A stretch of DNA of 38,469 nucleotides from Candidatus Caenarcanales bacterium (GCA_947489925.1 CANLFK010000001.1:1-38469); one strand, 5' to 3'; shown: positions 23,113 through 31,782, counted from the stretch's first letter. The notes: generated by a model from the letters alone, not told the origin. Program-made: numbers and translations.

Positions 23113-23376
23113 TTATTTACTGGCTGTTAAAAGGGTTTTAACTTTATTTGCGGCTTGACTTTTAAGGCGACTGGCTTTATTTGGGTGAATTACTTGCTCT
23201 GAAGCTTTATCTAATTCGGAGAATAAATTGTTTAAGCAGCTTTGTAAGTCTTTTTCTTCTTTTAGTTTAGAAAGTTTCTTAAACAAAGTTTTAATTTGAG
23301 AGCGTTGAGCAATATTTCTGCTACGATTGCGAGCATTTCTGAGTATGTCTTTTTTTGATGCTTTAGTATTAGCCAT
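23113..23376 (-). CDS. rpsT: 30S ribosomal protein S20
   Basis: The 87-residue basic protein has the S20 pattern: MANTKASKKDILRNARNRSRN at the start, a long central helix, then LDKASEQVIHPNKASRLKSQ with the conserved IHPNKAARxKS-like block. S20 binds 16S rRNA near the 5' domain and helix 44. It is divergent from rimI with a 67-base spacer. Confidence 0.96.
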   Translation of the reverse strand: MANTKASKKDILRNARNRSRNIAQRSQIKTLFKKLSKLKEEKDLQSCLNNLFSELDKASEQVIHPNKASRLKSQAANKVKTLLTASK

Positions 23377-23443
23377 GAATTAAATTAAAAAATTAGTACA
23401 AATAAAATTTAGAAGTAAAATTATACCGAAAAATAACTTTAAT

Positions 23444-23938
23444 ATGCAAAATTACAAAATACATAGTTTAAATTGTGCTTATTTAGATCAAGCATATCAA
23501 ATTGATCAACAGCTAAATGGCAATCATTCTTGGTCTAGGCAAATGTTTTTAGGTGAATTGAATAATGCTTTGGCATATTATTGGGTCTTGACTGAGGAAG
23601 AAACCGTAATTGGCTTTATTGGTTTGCATGATCTTGATCCAGAAGGTTATATTACCAATTTTGGAATTAAAGCGGAATATCAAGGTCAAAAATTAGGTCA
23701 ATATTTATTATCTTTTGTTATTCATAAATGTCTTCACTGGAATTTAAAAGCACTTAGCTTAGAAGTTAATGAAAATAATTTAAGAGCAATTAATCTTTAT
23801 AAAAAATTTGGCTTTAAAGAAGAAGGCTTTAGAAAAGATTATTATCGAAATTCAGAGACGGGGAAACTAGAAAATGCCTTGGTTATGTGGCTTAATCCAG
23901 TTATTAAAACAGAATCTTTGATGCCAATCTGCACTTAA
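23444..23938 (+). CDS. rimI: GNAT N-acetyltransferase, probable RimI (ribosomal S18 alanine acetyltransferase)
   Basis: The 164-residue GNAT protein has HSWSRQMFLGEL near residue 26 (the WS-x3-F block typical of RimI), the acetyl-CoA loop region ITNFGIKAEYQGQKLGQYLL (about 69-88), LSLEVNENNLRAINLYKKFGF (about 105-125) and a YY motif (RKDYYRN). RimI acetylates the N-terminus of S18, and close relatives are involved with TsaD-linked complexes; the exact substrate cannot be read from sequence. The residues after ALVMWLNP (last 14 or so) are extra. Confidence 0.85.
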   Translation: MQNYKIHSLNCAYLDQAYQIDQQLNGNHSWSRQMFLGELNNALAYYWVLTEEETVIGFIGLHDLDPEGYITNFGIKAEYQGQKLGQYLLSFVIHKCLHWNLKALSLEVNENNLRAINLYKKFGFKEEGFRKDYYRNSETGKLENALVMWLNPVIKTESLMPICT

Positions 23939-23943
23939 AAAGG

Positions 23944-24016
<73 letters not shown>

Positions 24017-24104
24017 TTATTTACTTAGCTTATTTTGCTTAGAAGTAATAGAATAACAAGTAAAATCATTTTTTTCTACTAAAGTTTTAAAATTATTATG
24101 CAAA

Positions 24105-24752
24105 ATGAAAAATAAAGAGATCAAAACTAAACCCAAAAAGGTAAAAATTAATTTAAATGATTGGCTAAACATTGCTAATAAGTGTATTGGTAATCATAAA
24201 AAAGATTTAAATATATTGAATCGATTATGGAAAAACCTGACCAAAAAAGATAAAAAAGATTATGAAAAAGAAATTTGCAAAGAAATAATACAAAGATTAG
24301 ACCAAAAAAAAACTTTACCCGAAGAATCCCAACAAATTGCTTTGCAAAGCTCTCAAATCTTGCAAAATTCACAAAAAGACTTACCGAAAACCTTTATTTA
24401 CTTATTAGGTGGCGGAGCTATGGTTTTATTTTCGCTAGTATTTTTAGTTTTGCGTTCTCCCCGAAGTTTAAATATTATGGATTGGGTAAAAGATATTGAT
24501 GTAATTCTTTGGTTACCACTTTTAATCATTAATTTAATAATTTTTATTAAGGGTTTAGAAATGCAGAAAAAGTCATTTGGAAATTTAATGGCTTATAGTT
24601 TATTAGCTCAGTCTGCTATTTCTTATACTTACTGCAAAGCTCGTGGACAAGGAGGAACTTTATTTGAAGCTTATAATTATCTGGAAACCTTAAGGCAAAA
24701 AAACCGTGAAAGCCTCAAAAAACAATTACCTTGGAGCAAAAAGAAAAATTAA
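24105..24752 (+). CDS. Hypothetical membrane protein with two transmembrane segments
   Basis: I do not recognise the family. The 215-residue product has a strongly basic N-terminal half (about 1-92, rich in Lys) and then two hydrophobic segments (about 97-116, YLLGGGAMVLFSLVFLVLRS; and about 132-148). A C-terminal basic tail (about 150-215) contains SYTYCKARGQGGTLFEAYNYLETLRQ. The topology suggests an inner-membrane hairpin with both long ends in the cytoplasm. The stop overlaps that of the convergent gene at 24749 by four bases. Because the first half is Lys/Asn-rich, codon composition gives little extra support, but start, length and protein-like tail look real. Confidence 0.6.
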   Translation: MKNKEIKTKPKKVKINLNDWLNIANKCIGNHKKDLNILNRLWKNLTKKDKKDYEKEICKEIIQRLDQKKTLPEESQQIALQSSQILQNSQKDLPKTFIYLLGGGAMVLFSLVFLVLRSPRSLNIMDWVKDIDVILWLPLLIINLIIFIKGLEMQKKSFGNLMAYSLLAQSAISYTYCKARGQGGTLFEAYNYLETLRQKNRESLKKQLPWSKKKN

Positions 24753-25153
24753 TTGGTTGAATAAGAGAGTCTAATTAATTCTTGCAAAGATTCTTTATCT
24801 AAGACTAAACCACTTAAAGAATTATGTTCTGGAATAGCATCAAAAGCAATTGCATCAATTTCTAGCTCTGAGCAAGCTCTTAATGAATCATCAATATCAG
24901 ACCATTGTGCAATATACCAGCTAGTAGGGATTTCAAAAGCATTAGTTGCCTCAATGGCTAATTTTAAATTTGAATAAAGTAAAACAACACTTATTTCTTG
25001 ATTATTTTGTCTATTTTTAACTTCAAGGCAAAATATTTTAGACTGATTTTGGAATATACCGTAAATACAGGGTAAGTTTACAATTTGGCGGGTAATTTCT
25101 TCCTGAGAGATTATTCCACTATCAAGATTATCGGATGCACTTCTGAAATCCAT
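24749..25153 (-). CDS. Hypothetical small acidic cytoplasmic protein
   Basis: The 134-residue acidic protein has no signal or membrane segment. The pattern of strands and helices (SVVLLYSNLKLAIEATNAFE, then ELEIDAIAFDAIPEHNSLSG, then LDKESLQELIRLSY) recalls small SseB-like or DUF proteins, where a DAIAFDP-like strand is typical, but I cannot name the family with confidence. It is convergent with the upstream unknown gene, overlapping it by four bases, and is separated by 87 bases from the ABC permease that follows on the same strand. Confidence 0.55.
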   Translation of the reverse strand: MDFRSASDNLDSGIISQEEITRQIVNLPCIYGIFQNQSKIFCLEVKNRQNNQEISVVLLYSNLKLAIEATNAFEIPTSWYIAQWSDIDDSLRACSELEIDAIAFDAIPEHNSLSGLVLDKESLQELIRLSYSTN

Positions 25154-25240
25154 TTTATTTAATAAGCTAATCCAAGTATATTTTCTTCTTTTTTCATTCC
25201 CCGTTTTTATAGTCGTTTAGCAAAATCTAATATTAAAGTA

Positions 25241-26281
25241 CTAAATTGATTGTTCTTTGACATCAAAAATATCTCTTAATTGGTCTCCCAGTGAATTAAA
25301 ACACCAAGTTAATAAAATCAAAATCAAACTAGAACCCACAGCCAGCCAAGGTCTTAAAAACAAATTACTTAATTCACGGCCTTCTGACAAAATATTACCT
25401 AAGCTTGCATCTGGCTGATTAATGCCCAAGCCCAAAAAACTTAAGGTGGTTTCGCCTAAAATATATGACGGAAAAGATAAAGTTAAAGCAATAATCAAAT
25501 AACTGCTCAGCTGAGGAATTATGTCATAAATAATAATTTTCCAAGTTGGTTTTCCCATTAAATAAGCCGCTTGCACAAAGTCTTTATTACGAATAGCCAA
25601 AACTTGACCCCGCACAATACGAGCCATTCCCGCCCAGCCAATTAAAGATAATAATAATGTAATTAATAATAAACGCTGCATATTCGATAAACTAGCGGGC
25701 AAAAGAGCCGCCAAAGCTACAAGCAAATATAAAGTTGGTAAGCTCAAAATAATTTCAACCAAACGCATCATAAATTCGCCAATTGCCCCAGACTTATAAC
25801 CTGCAATAGTTCCATACACAACCCCAAGCGGAAATGAAATTAAAATACCAATCAAACCAGCAAATAAACCAGGTCTTAAACCATGAATTAATCTGGATAA
25901 ATAATCTCGTCCTAATTTGTCTGTCCCTAATAAATTGAATGAATCTGGGCAATTAGGAGAACTTATGAAATGTATTTTTAGTTTAATTAAATTCCATAAT
26001 TTGTATGGTTTGACTGAATCAGCTGAAAGAAAACTTATTTTACAAATTTTATTTTGATTTGGCTTAAAAGTGCGGCTAAAGTCTTTTTCATTGATTTTTA
26101 AAACTAAAGGGTGAAAATAAAAACCTTGATTGACAGAGAAATTAACTTTGATTGGTGGTGAATAAGAAATTTTGTTTTCTGGTGTTTGGGTCGGGGAAAG
26201 TGGAGCAATAAAATCAGCAAAAATAGCTAAAAAATATAAAGCCATAATTATACTTAAATTCAAAAATAAATTTCTTTTCAT
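25241..26281 (-). CDS. Peptide/nickel-type ABC transporter permease (DppC/OppC family)
   Basis: The 346-residue inner-membrane protein has an N-terminal segment ending in FADFIAPLSPTQTP, a periplasmic region longer than usual (about 35-110), the family marker NLLGTDKLGRDYLSRLIHGLR (about 118-138), and five further membrane segments. The EAA loop reads FVQAAYLMGKPTWKIIIYDIIPQL, and the end TTLSFLGLGINQPDASLGNIL is typical of DppC/OppC. It would form a pore with a DppB-type partner, ATPases and a binding protein, none of which are next to it. It abuts the glycosyltransferase stop, an unusual pairing that suggests the operon has been reshuffled. The substrate is unknown. Confidence 0.88.
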   Translation of the reverse strand: MKRNLFLNLSIIMALYFLAIFADFIAPLSPTQTPENKISYSPPIKVNFSVNQGFYFHPLVLKINEKDFSRTFKPNQNKICKISFLSADSVKPYKLWNLIKLKIHFISSPNCPDSFNLLGTDKLGRDYLSRLIHGLRPGLFAGLIGILISFPLGVVYGTIAGYKSGAIGEFMMRLVEIILSLPTLYLLVALAALLPASLSNMQRLLLITLLLSLIGWAGMARIVRGQVLAIRNKDFVQAAYLMGKPTWKIIIYDIIPQLSSYLIIALTLSFPSYILGETTLSFLGLGINQPDASLGNILSEGRELSNLFLRPWLAVGSSLILILLTWCFNSLGDQLRDIFDVKEQSI

Positions 26282-27412
26282 TCAATTTGTCCTTGGAATT
26301 AACTGTTCGTAAACTTGACTGACCGCTTTAAGCATTATTTTTAAAGTGAATTTATGGTCGAAAATCTTTCTGGATTCATGCCCCATTTTAATTAGCAAAT
26401 TATTATTTAGTGAATTTAACAAAGCATTTTGTAGCTCTGAGAGCGAATTATTATTTATTAAAAAACCATTAATTTGATTTTCAATAATTTCTGGAATTCC
26501 GCCAACCGCTGAAGCAATTAAAGGTTTAGATTGTCTAGCCGCTTCCAACAAGCTAATTGGCAAGCCTTCTCTTTCTGAAATTAAGCAAAATATATCGGCT
26601 TTTTCAATTAAAGGTTCAATCGGATAAATTTCTCCTAAAAAATGAATATGAGAGCTTAAATTTAAACTTTTTGCTAATTCTTTGCAAGCTGATTTTTGCG
26701 ATCCTTCGCCAGCCAAAAGTAAAATAATATTTTGATTAGTTTTTTTAATTAATTCACTAAAAGCTAAAATCAATAAATCTTGCCTTTTTGGTTCAGCAAA
26801 GCGAGCCGCCATCAAGATTTTGACAGATTTATTATTTTCAGGTTCGCTAAAACTAAATTCATAATTTTTGTAAGAGTTTAAATCTAGCTCAGCAAGCCCA
26901 TTATGAATAGTAGTCAATTTAGTTTTAGGAAATAATTTAGTTTTTAAAGCTAATTCATAATCAAAGTCAGAAACACAAATTATTTTTTGGCTAATTAAAC
27001 CAGCCAAGCATTCAGCCAATAAAGCAATTAAACGACTTTTCAAATTTACTTTCGGGTGAAAAGCCCAGCCATGAGCAGTAAAAACAGCTGGAATTTTACA
27101 AATAAAAGCTACGCAGCGTCCAATTATGCCAGCCTTAGAAGAATGACAATGAATTAAATCTGGTTTTAAAGTTTTAATTAAGTTTTTAATTTCCTGAAAA
27201 GCCAAATAGTCTTGTTTTAAAGAAAGCTCTCTCTGTAAGCTATTTACTATATAATATTTAATTTTTAATTCATCTAATCTATCGGTTAAAAAACCTTTTT
27301 CGCCTACTATAACTTCAAAGTCAAGCTTATTTTGTAAACCTTTAATTAATTCTAGTAAATGTATTTGTGCTCCGCCGCAGTCAGCCAAAGTAATAATTTG
27401 TAAAATTTTCAT
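26282..27412 (-). CDS. Glycosyltransferase family 4 protein
   Basis: This 376-residue GT-B enzyme has the N-terminal acceptor domain MKILQIITLADCGGAQIHLLELI, the DLIHCHSSKAGIIGR block and the hinge ICVSDFDYE. The C-terminal nucleotide-sugar domain has KILMAARFAEPKRQDLLI and the EADIF-like EKADIFCLISEREGLPISLLEAA, followed by ASAVGGIPEIIENQINGF, where the Glu-x7-Glu pattern binds the donor. It is similar to EpsD/EpsF or RfaG-like enzymes that build exopolysaccharide or LPS. The sugar and acceptor are unknown. It starts the two-gene unit that continues into the ABC permease and is divergent from the MFS-acyltransferase gene. Confidence 0.88.
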   Translation of the reverse strand: MKILQIITLADCGGAQIHLLELIKGLQNKLDFEVIVGEKGFLTDRLDELKIKYYIVNSLQRELSLKQDYLAFQEIKNLIKTLKPDLIHCHSSKAGIIGRCVAFICKIPAVFTAHGWAFHPKVNLKSRLIALLAECLAGLISQKIICVSDFDYELALKTKLFPKTKLTTIHNGLAELDLNSYKNYEFSFSEPENNKSVKILMAARFAEPKRQDLLILAFSELIKKTNQNIILLLAGEGSQKSACKELAKSLNLSSHIHFLGEIYPIEPLIEKADIFCLISEREGLPISLLEAARQSKPLIASAVGGIPEIIENQINGFLINNNSLSELQNALLNSLNNNLLIKMGHESRKIFDHKFTLKIMLKAVSQVYEQLIPRTN

Positions 27413-27510
27413 TTTTAAAGATACCTAAGCTAATAATAATACAGAACAAATAAACAAAATATAAATCATTAGTTGGGTATGATAAATAAAATAAACAATA
27501 AATACTAAAA

Positions 27511-29727
27511 ATGCCTGAAAAAATAAGTAATAAAAACAATAATAATTTATTCACCAATAAAAACTTTGTATTACTTCTTTTAATCAATATATTTGTAATC
27601 TTTAGCGATAAATTAGTACAAATACCTACTGAGACTACTGAGATTAAAGGAAATCATATTATTACTACTATAATTTTGATTTTACCTTATATATTCTTTG
27701 CTCCATTAGCTGGTTATTTAGCTGATAAATACAAGAAAAAAGATATTTTATTCAAAAGTGTTTTAGTTAAACTTGGAGTTCTTTGGATTGTATATATGAT
27801 GATTTTATCTTTCTTGTTTGGTTTGGCGGGAAAGCCAGCAACTTTTGAAGACCTACTTTCTCATCCAAACATAGCTAGCTTCTTTTCTTTTTATAATAAT
27901 AATCCAATATTTAGTATTTTATTTTTTGCAATATTTTTAAATTTATGTACAAACAAACATATACATTTGCTGATTAAAATTATACTTTTTCTACTTTCTG
28001 GAGTGGCATTAGCTCATTTTACATATATTCTTTTAAGAACAGAATTTTTGTATAAGAACAGTGGGTCTATCATTATATTTTTATCTTCTACAGTAGCTGC
28101 TTTTATAAATATCATTACCTTAAGTTTAATACCAAATATAGTACAGAAATCTAATTTGCGTTCTGCTAATGCTTTAATAATCAGCTTAAATATTTTACTT
28201 AATTATTTAGTTAGTTCTTCATTGTTAGGAGAAGATAGATATTTCTTTATTCTGATATTTAGTATTTCAATTACTTCTATTATTAGTTTGATCTTGGTAA
28301 AATTCATTAAACTAAAAGAAAAAAATCAATTATCTGTGAATAAGCTTCAAGAGCTTTTAGGTCAAGGTAAAATTAAGATTTCTGAAATTGATAAAATACA
28401 TTCTCTTGAGAAATCATTAAAAAACCAGTATCAAGTTTCACAAGAAAAATTAGACGAAATCTTAATAAGTTCCAATTATAAATATGATACTTTTTACATA
28501 AAAGCCCATGAATGGATAAAACAAGGTACTCCAGCTGGAAATGAAATAAAATACAAAAATATATTCATTCAATTTACGCAAAGTTTTAAAAGTACAATTA
28601 CTTACTTAAAGACTCATCAAAAGACAAAAAGAATAATTGAATTAGCTTGTGCATTATCGCTTTTAACTTCGGTATTTTATATTGCATTAATTGCTTTAGC
28701 TCAGGACAAATTAAACACTTTCTTAATCATGATTGGAAGCGGAATGTTACTTGGTGTAATCGGCATAAACTTTTTGCAAAACAAATTCAAACTAAATGAT
28801 TTACTTACTTTTTCTTTTATAGTTTTAGTAATTGCGTTTGGTACTGCCCAATTTGTTAATTCGATTGAAATGGCTTGGTTTTGGCTTATACCAATTGGAA
28901 TAGTTAATGTAATTATAAATATGTTAATCGAAACAGCTATTCAAAAAACAGTACCCAATCGCTTTCGGGGAAAAGTATTCGGTTTTAAAGCTTTTATTAC
29001 TAATTTAATATTTGTAATTTGTTTGATAATTATGTCTCAATTTGTATTAGTTAAAACCCCGCCAATTGAGTTAATTCATGGTTTGGCTTATTTTGCTTTT
29101 AGTATTACTTCAATCATATTATTTTTTAGACGGAATTTTGTTTATTATGTACTCAGACTATTATTCAAGCCAATAATGTATTTGTTTTTCCAATTAAAAA
29201 TAAAAGGTAGGCAGCACTTAAAACATAAAGGTTCATTAATTTTGGCGGGCAATCATACGGGCTGGCTAGATGGCTTTATTGTCGGTACTGCTTCTAAGCG
29301 AAATTTAGAATTTATGGTAACTTCTGAAGTTTTAAGTTGGCCAATTATTCGTCATGTCGCAAGAGCTTTGGCATTTATACCAGTATTTGATGGACAAGGA
29401 AAAAACGCTCTCAAGGAAGCAATTGATGATTTGAAATGTGGTAAAGCTATTTGTATTTTTCCCGAAGGTAAATTATCGGAAGATGGAAGTATTGCTAAAT
29501 TTAACCGTGGAGTTGCCAGACTGCAAACTAAAAGCCAAGCTCCCATTATTCCTTTTGCAATTCATGGTGGTTTTGAAGCTTGGTCTTATCATCATAAATT
29601 ACCTCGTTTTCACAAAATAATTATTGAATTTGGAGAGCCACTTTATTACACTGAAGAGAAAGATGAAAAATCTATTATTGATGAATTAAGACAAAAAGTA
29701 ATAGAATTAAAAAATAATTTGCTATAA
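27511..29727 (+). CDS. MFS transporter fused to 1-acylglycerophosphate acyltransferase (LplT/PlsC-type fusion)
   Basis: The first about 540 residues form an MFS transporter with about 12 membrane segments: FFAPLAGYLADKYKKKDILF is the loop 2-3 motif and VPNRFRGKVFGFKAF the later repeat. A soluble insert of about 120 residues (about 270-370) separates the two halves. The C-terminal about 190 residues form a PlsC-type acyltransferase with NHTGWLDG (581-588, the NHx4D motif) and FPEGKLSEDG (650-659). This matches the LplT-Aas arrangement, where lysophospholipids are flipped inward and re-acylated, but without the acyl-ACP synthetase domain of Aas, so it probably uses acyl-ACP or acyl-CoA made elsewhere. 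It is intact, with plausible start ATG 27511. Confidence 0.88.
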   Translation: MPEKISNKNNNNLFTNKNFVLLLLINIFVIFSDKLVQIPTETTEIKGNHIITTIILILPYIFFAPLAGYLADKYKKKDILFKSVLVKLGVLWIVYMMILSFLFGLAGKPATFEDLLSHPNIASFFSFYNNNPIFSILFFAIFLNLCTNKHIHLLIKIILFLLSGVALAHFTYILLRTEFLYKNSGSIIIFLSSTVAAFINIITLSLIPNIVQKSNLRSANALIISLNILLNYLVSSSLLGEDRYFFILIFSISITSIISLILVKFIKLKEKNQLSVNKLQELLGQGKIKISEIDKIHSLEKSLKNQYQVSQEKLDEILISSNYKYDTFYIKAHEWIKQGTPAGNEIKYKNIFIQFTQSFKSTITYLKTHQKTKRIIELACALSLLTSVFYIALIALAQDKLNTFLIMIGSGMLLGVIGINFLQNKFKLNDLLTFSFIVLVIAFGTAQFVNSIEMAWFWLIPIGIVNVIINMLIETAIQKTVPNRFRGKVFGFKAFITNLIFVICLIIMSQFVLVKTPPIELIHGLAYFAFSITSIILFFRRNFVYYVLRLLFKPIMYLFFQLKIKGRQHLKHKGSLILAGNHTGWLDGFIVGTASKRNLEFMVTSEVLSWPIIRHVARALAFIPVFDGQGKNALKEAIDDLKCGKAICIFPEGKLSEDGSIAKFNRGVARLQTKSQAPIIPFAIHGGFEAWSYHHKLPRFHKIIIEFGEPLYYTEEKDEKSIIDELRQKVIELKNNLL

Positions 29728-29728
29728 T
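29696..29728. repeat. 33 bp direct repeat, copy 1 (end of MFS-acyltransferase gene)
   Basis: Bases 29696-29728 (starting AAGTAATAGAATT, ending TATAAT) match 29885-29917 with three differences. Copy 1 covers the last codons and stop of the upstream gene; copy 2 begins at the stop of the 48-residue ORF. Confidence 0.85.
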
Positions 29729-29739
29729 GATCAAAGAAA

Positions 29740-29886
29740 ATGAACAATTCTAATAAAAAAGAGTTTTTTGACTATATTGAAAATTTAATTGAATCCGAAG
29801 CTATTTTTCAAGCAATGCAAGAAGGAGATCAAGCTAGATTAACTGAAAAAGAAATGATTGAAATGATGAATGAGCTGAAACAATAA
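29740..29886 (+). CDS. 48-residue acidic mini-protein between direct repeats
   Basis: An ATG at 29740 opens 48 codons ending in TAA (29884-29886). The product begins MNNSNKKEFFDYIENLIE and ends in a helical EKEMIEMMNELKQ; it is acidic, helix-prone and has no membrane segment. Codon pattern and amphipathic helices look protein-like, but the family is not recognised and the gene is short. It has no strong ribosome-binding site (a weak AAAGAAAA precedes it). It lies exactly between two copies of a 33 bp repeat, suggesting it arrived with a duplication of the preceding gene's end. Confidence 0.5.
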   Translation: MNNSNKKEFFDYIENLIESEAIFQAMQEGDQARLTEKEMIEMMNELKQ

Positions 29887-29917
29887 GTAATAGAATTGAA
29901 AAATAATTTGTTATAAA
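29885..29917. repeat. 33 bp direct repeat, copy 2
   Basis: This is the partner of 29696-29728, offset by 189 bases. Its TTATAAA could act as a -10 element for the glycosyltransferase gene whose ATG is at 29935. Confidence 0.85.
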
Positions 29918-29934
29918 GAGTTATTATTAAAAAT

Positions 29935-30981
29935 ATGAAAAATAGTATTTTATTAGTTAATTTAGACAAGGGCTGGGGAGGCGGACAAGAGTATTTAATT
30001 AGCTTAATTGATGGGCTTTTAACCGCAAACTATCAAGTAGGACAAATATTAAAAACTAATTCAATTTCTGATACTAGATTCCCCGACAATTTTACGAAAT
30101 ACTCTAATTATTTTAGCTTAAGTTTTGGTGGCTTTAAAAATATTTTTAATTTAATAAAGTTTGGTACTCAATATTCAATTATTCATATTCACAGAGAGCA
30201 TGATTTATGGTTAGGTTTATTAATAAAACTTTTTCAGCCTAAAATTAAAATATTTTTTTCACAACATATTTGCCCTAGCCGCAACAGATTTATTTTTAAT
30301 TTTATTGATGCAATTAGTTGTAATTCTGAATGGGTAAAAGATATTTTTGTAAAATTAAATAAGCCCAAATTAATAGTTAATATTATTTCTCCTTGTATAG
30401 AATTACCAAATAATATTGAGTCAGTTGATTTAATCGGTAATCCAAAGATTTTAATGACTGGTACTTTTTACAAAAATCAAACTGAATTAATTACAATTTT
30501 CAATGAATTAATAGAAGATTTACCCGAAGCTCATTTATATTTAATTAGTCCAATTAATGACTCAGAAAGAAAAGACGAATTGAATAAACAAATAAAAAGT
30601 TTAAAATTAGAAAAACAAATTAGTTTGATAACTGGTTTAAAAAGATTAGAATATTTAAAATTATTAAAAAGTGCAGATATACTTGTTTCAACATATGACA
30701 AAGAAGGTTTTGGTATGGCTTTATTAGAAGCAGCTTTCTTAAATAAACCAATAATTACTTATAATCAAGGTGGTTCAGTTGAACTTTTGCAAGATTATGC
30801 TATTTTAATTGAACCTAAAAATACAGCTCTCTTTAAAACCGAATTATTAAAGGTTTCCAAAAATCTAGAAGGCTACTCTGAAAGCAGAAAGGAAAAATCT
30901 GAATATTTAAAAAATAAGTTTAACAAACAAAAATTTATACAAAGTCATCTGGAAATTTATAATAAACTTATTGAAAATTAA
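29935..30981 (+). CDS. Glycosyltransferase, GT4-like
   Basis: The 348-residue GT-B fold protein starts ILLVNLDKGWGGGQEYLISL, with HIHREHDLWLGLL and a C-terminal donor domain that includes KSADILVSTYDKEGFGMALLEAAFLNKPIITYNQGGSVELL, the GT4 donor-binding Glu pattern. It is shorter and more divergent than the enzyme at 26282. Its stop (979-981 of the 30 kb block) lies one base before the ATG of the PIG-L deacetylase, so the two are translationally coupled. That pairing is typical of glycolipid or mycothiol/bacillithiol-like synthesis (GT then N-deacetylase), but the acceptor is unknown. Confidence 0.85.
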   Translation: MKNSILLVNLDKGWGGGQEYLISLIDGLLTANYQVGQILKTNSISDTRFPDNFTKYSNYFSLSFGGFKNIFNLIKFGTQYSIIHIHREHDLWLGLLIKLFQPKIKIFFSQHICPSRNRFIFNFIDAISCNSEWVKDIFVKLNKPKLIVNIISPCIELPNNIESVDLIGNPKILMTGTFYKNQTELITIFNELIEDLPEAHLYLISPINDSERKDELNKQIKSLKLEKQISLITGLKRLEYLKLLKSADILVSTYDKEGFGMALLEAAFLNKPIITYNQGGSVELLQDYAILIEPKNTALFKTELLKVSKNLEGYSESRKEKSEYLKNKFNKQKFIQSHLEIYNKLIEN

Positions 30982-30982
30982 T

Positions 30983-31690
30983 ATGTTACCTAAAATATTT
31001 ACTAAATATCAAAATATCTGTATAATAGCTCCCCATCAAGATGATGAAATATTAGGTTTGGGTGGTACAATTGCATTTTTAATAAAACATCATAAAAATA
31101 TTCATATAATATTTACTACTAATGGCGAAAAAGGTATTAAAAAAAGTTTGCCGATAATTACTAGTTTTATTAGAGCAAAAGAATTTCAAGAAGTGAAAAA
31201 AACCTTGCTTAATGAGTTTAATTTAAGCCAAAAGGATTTTAATTTAAAAGAGTATTTTCTTAATTTTCCTGATGGAAAGCTGGAACAAAATTTTAGTAAA
31301 TTAAAAGAAAAATTAAATAGTTTATTAATTCAAATAAAACCAGACTTGATTTTTTTGCCTAATATAAATGATTGGCACAATGATCACAAAATATCACATA
31401 CAGCTTGTTTCGAAAGTTTAATAGATTTAAAAACAAAAAATATTTTAATTGATGCTTTAATTTATGAAGTTTGGTCTCCCTTTGCCCAAGCTGATATTCA
31501 TATTAATATTACTGAATTTGCTAGTCTTAAAAGGAAGCTAATTCAATGTTATGCTTCACAAGTAAAACAATTAGACTTTGAGTCTTCTATCATGGGATTA
31601 AATGCTTATCGCAGTATGTTTTTAAAAAAAGAAGAAAGGCTTGTCGGGCAAAATAATTATGTTGAAAGTTTTTGCAAATTGATATTTTGA
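30983..31690 (+). CDS. PIG-L family N-acetylglucosamine deacetylase (LmbE-like)
   Basis: Zinc-dependent deacetylases of this family remove an acetyl group from GlcNAc-type sugars linked to inositol, malate or lipid. In the 235-residue product the motif CIIAPHQDDEILGLGG provides His18, Asp20 and Asp21, and LPNINDWHNDHKISHTA provides the second zinc histidine. I chose ATG 30983, two bases after the glycosyltransferase stop; the frame could extend to a TTG at 30971. The coupling to a glycosyltransferase suggests that the pair builds and deacetylates a GlcNAc-containing product. The product itself cannot be identified. Confidence 0.88.
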   Translation: MLPKIFTKYQNICIIAPHQDDEILGLGGTIAFLIKHHKNIHIIFTTNGEKGIKKSLPIITSFIRAKEFQEVKKTLLNEFNLSQKDFNLKEYFLNFPDGKLEQNFSKLKEKLNSLLIQIKPDLIFLPNINDWHNDHKISHTACFESLIDLKTKNILIDALIYEVWSPFAQADIHINITEFASLKRKLIQCYASQVKQLDFESSIMGLNAYRSMFLKKEERLVGQNNYVESFCKLIF

Positions 31691-31699
31691 AAATTTTGT

Positions 31700-31728
31700 T
31701 TGTTAGCTTATTAGAATTTTGGTAAACT
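31700..31728 (+). promoter_or_regulatory. Predicted promoter for dnaK
   Basis: TTGTTA (31700-31705) and TAAACT (31723-31728) with a 17-base spacer form a fair sigma-70-type promoter. The ribosome-binding site TAGGAG follows at 31768-31773, ten bases before the ATG. No CIRCE inverted repeat (TTAGCACTC type) is seen, so HrcA control is not supported. Confidence 0.4.
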
Positions 31729-31782
31729 TTAAAAATCATTTTTACATTTCTAAAATAAAAAACTAATAGGAGCTTTTAATTC

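Noticed and set aside
27381..27587. Reverse-strand 68-codon frame with hydrophobic residues
   Set aside because: It overlaps the starts of both divergent genes, has low complexity and no ribosome-binding site.
31691..31782. CIRCE element or heat-shock operator before dnaK
   Set aside because: No TTAGCACTC-N9-GAGTGCTAA-like inverted repeat is present in the leader.
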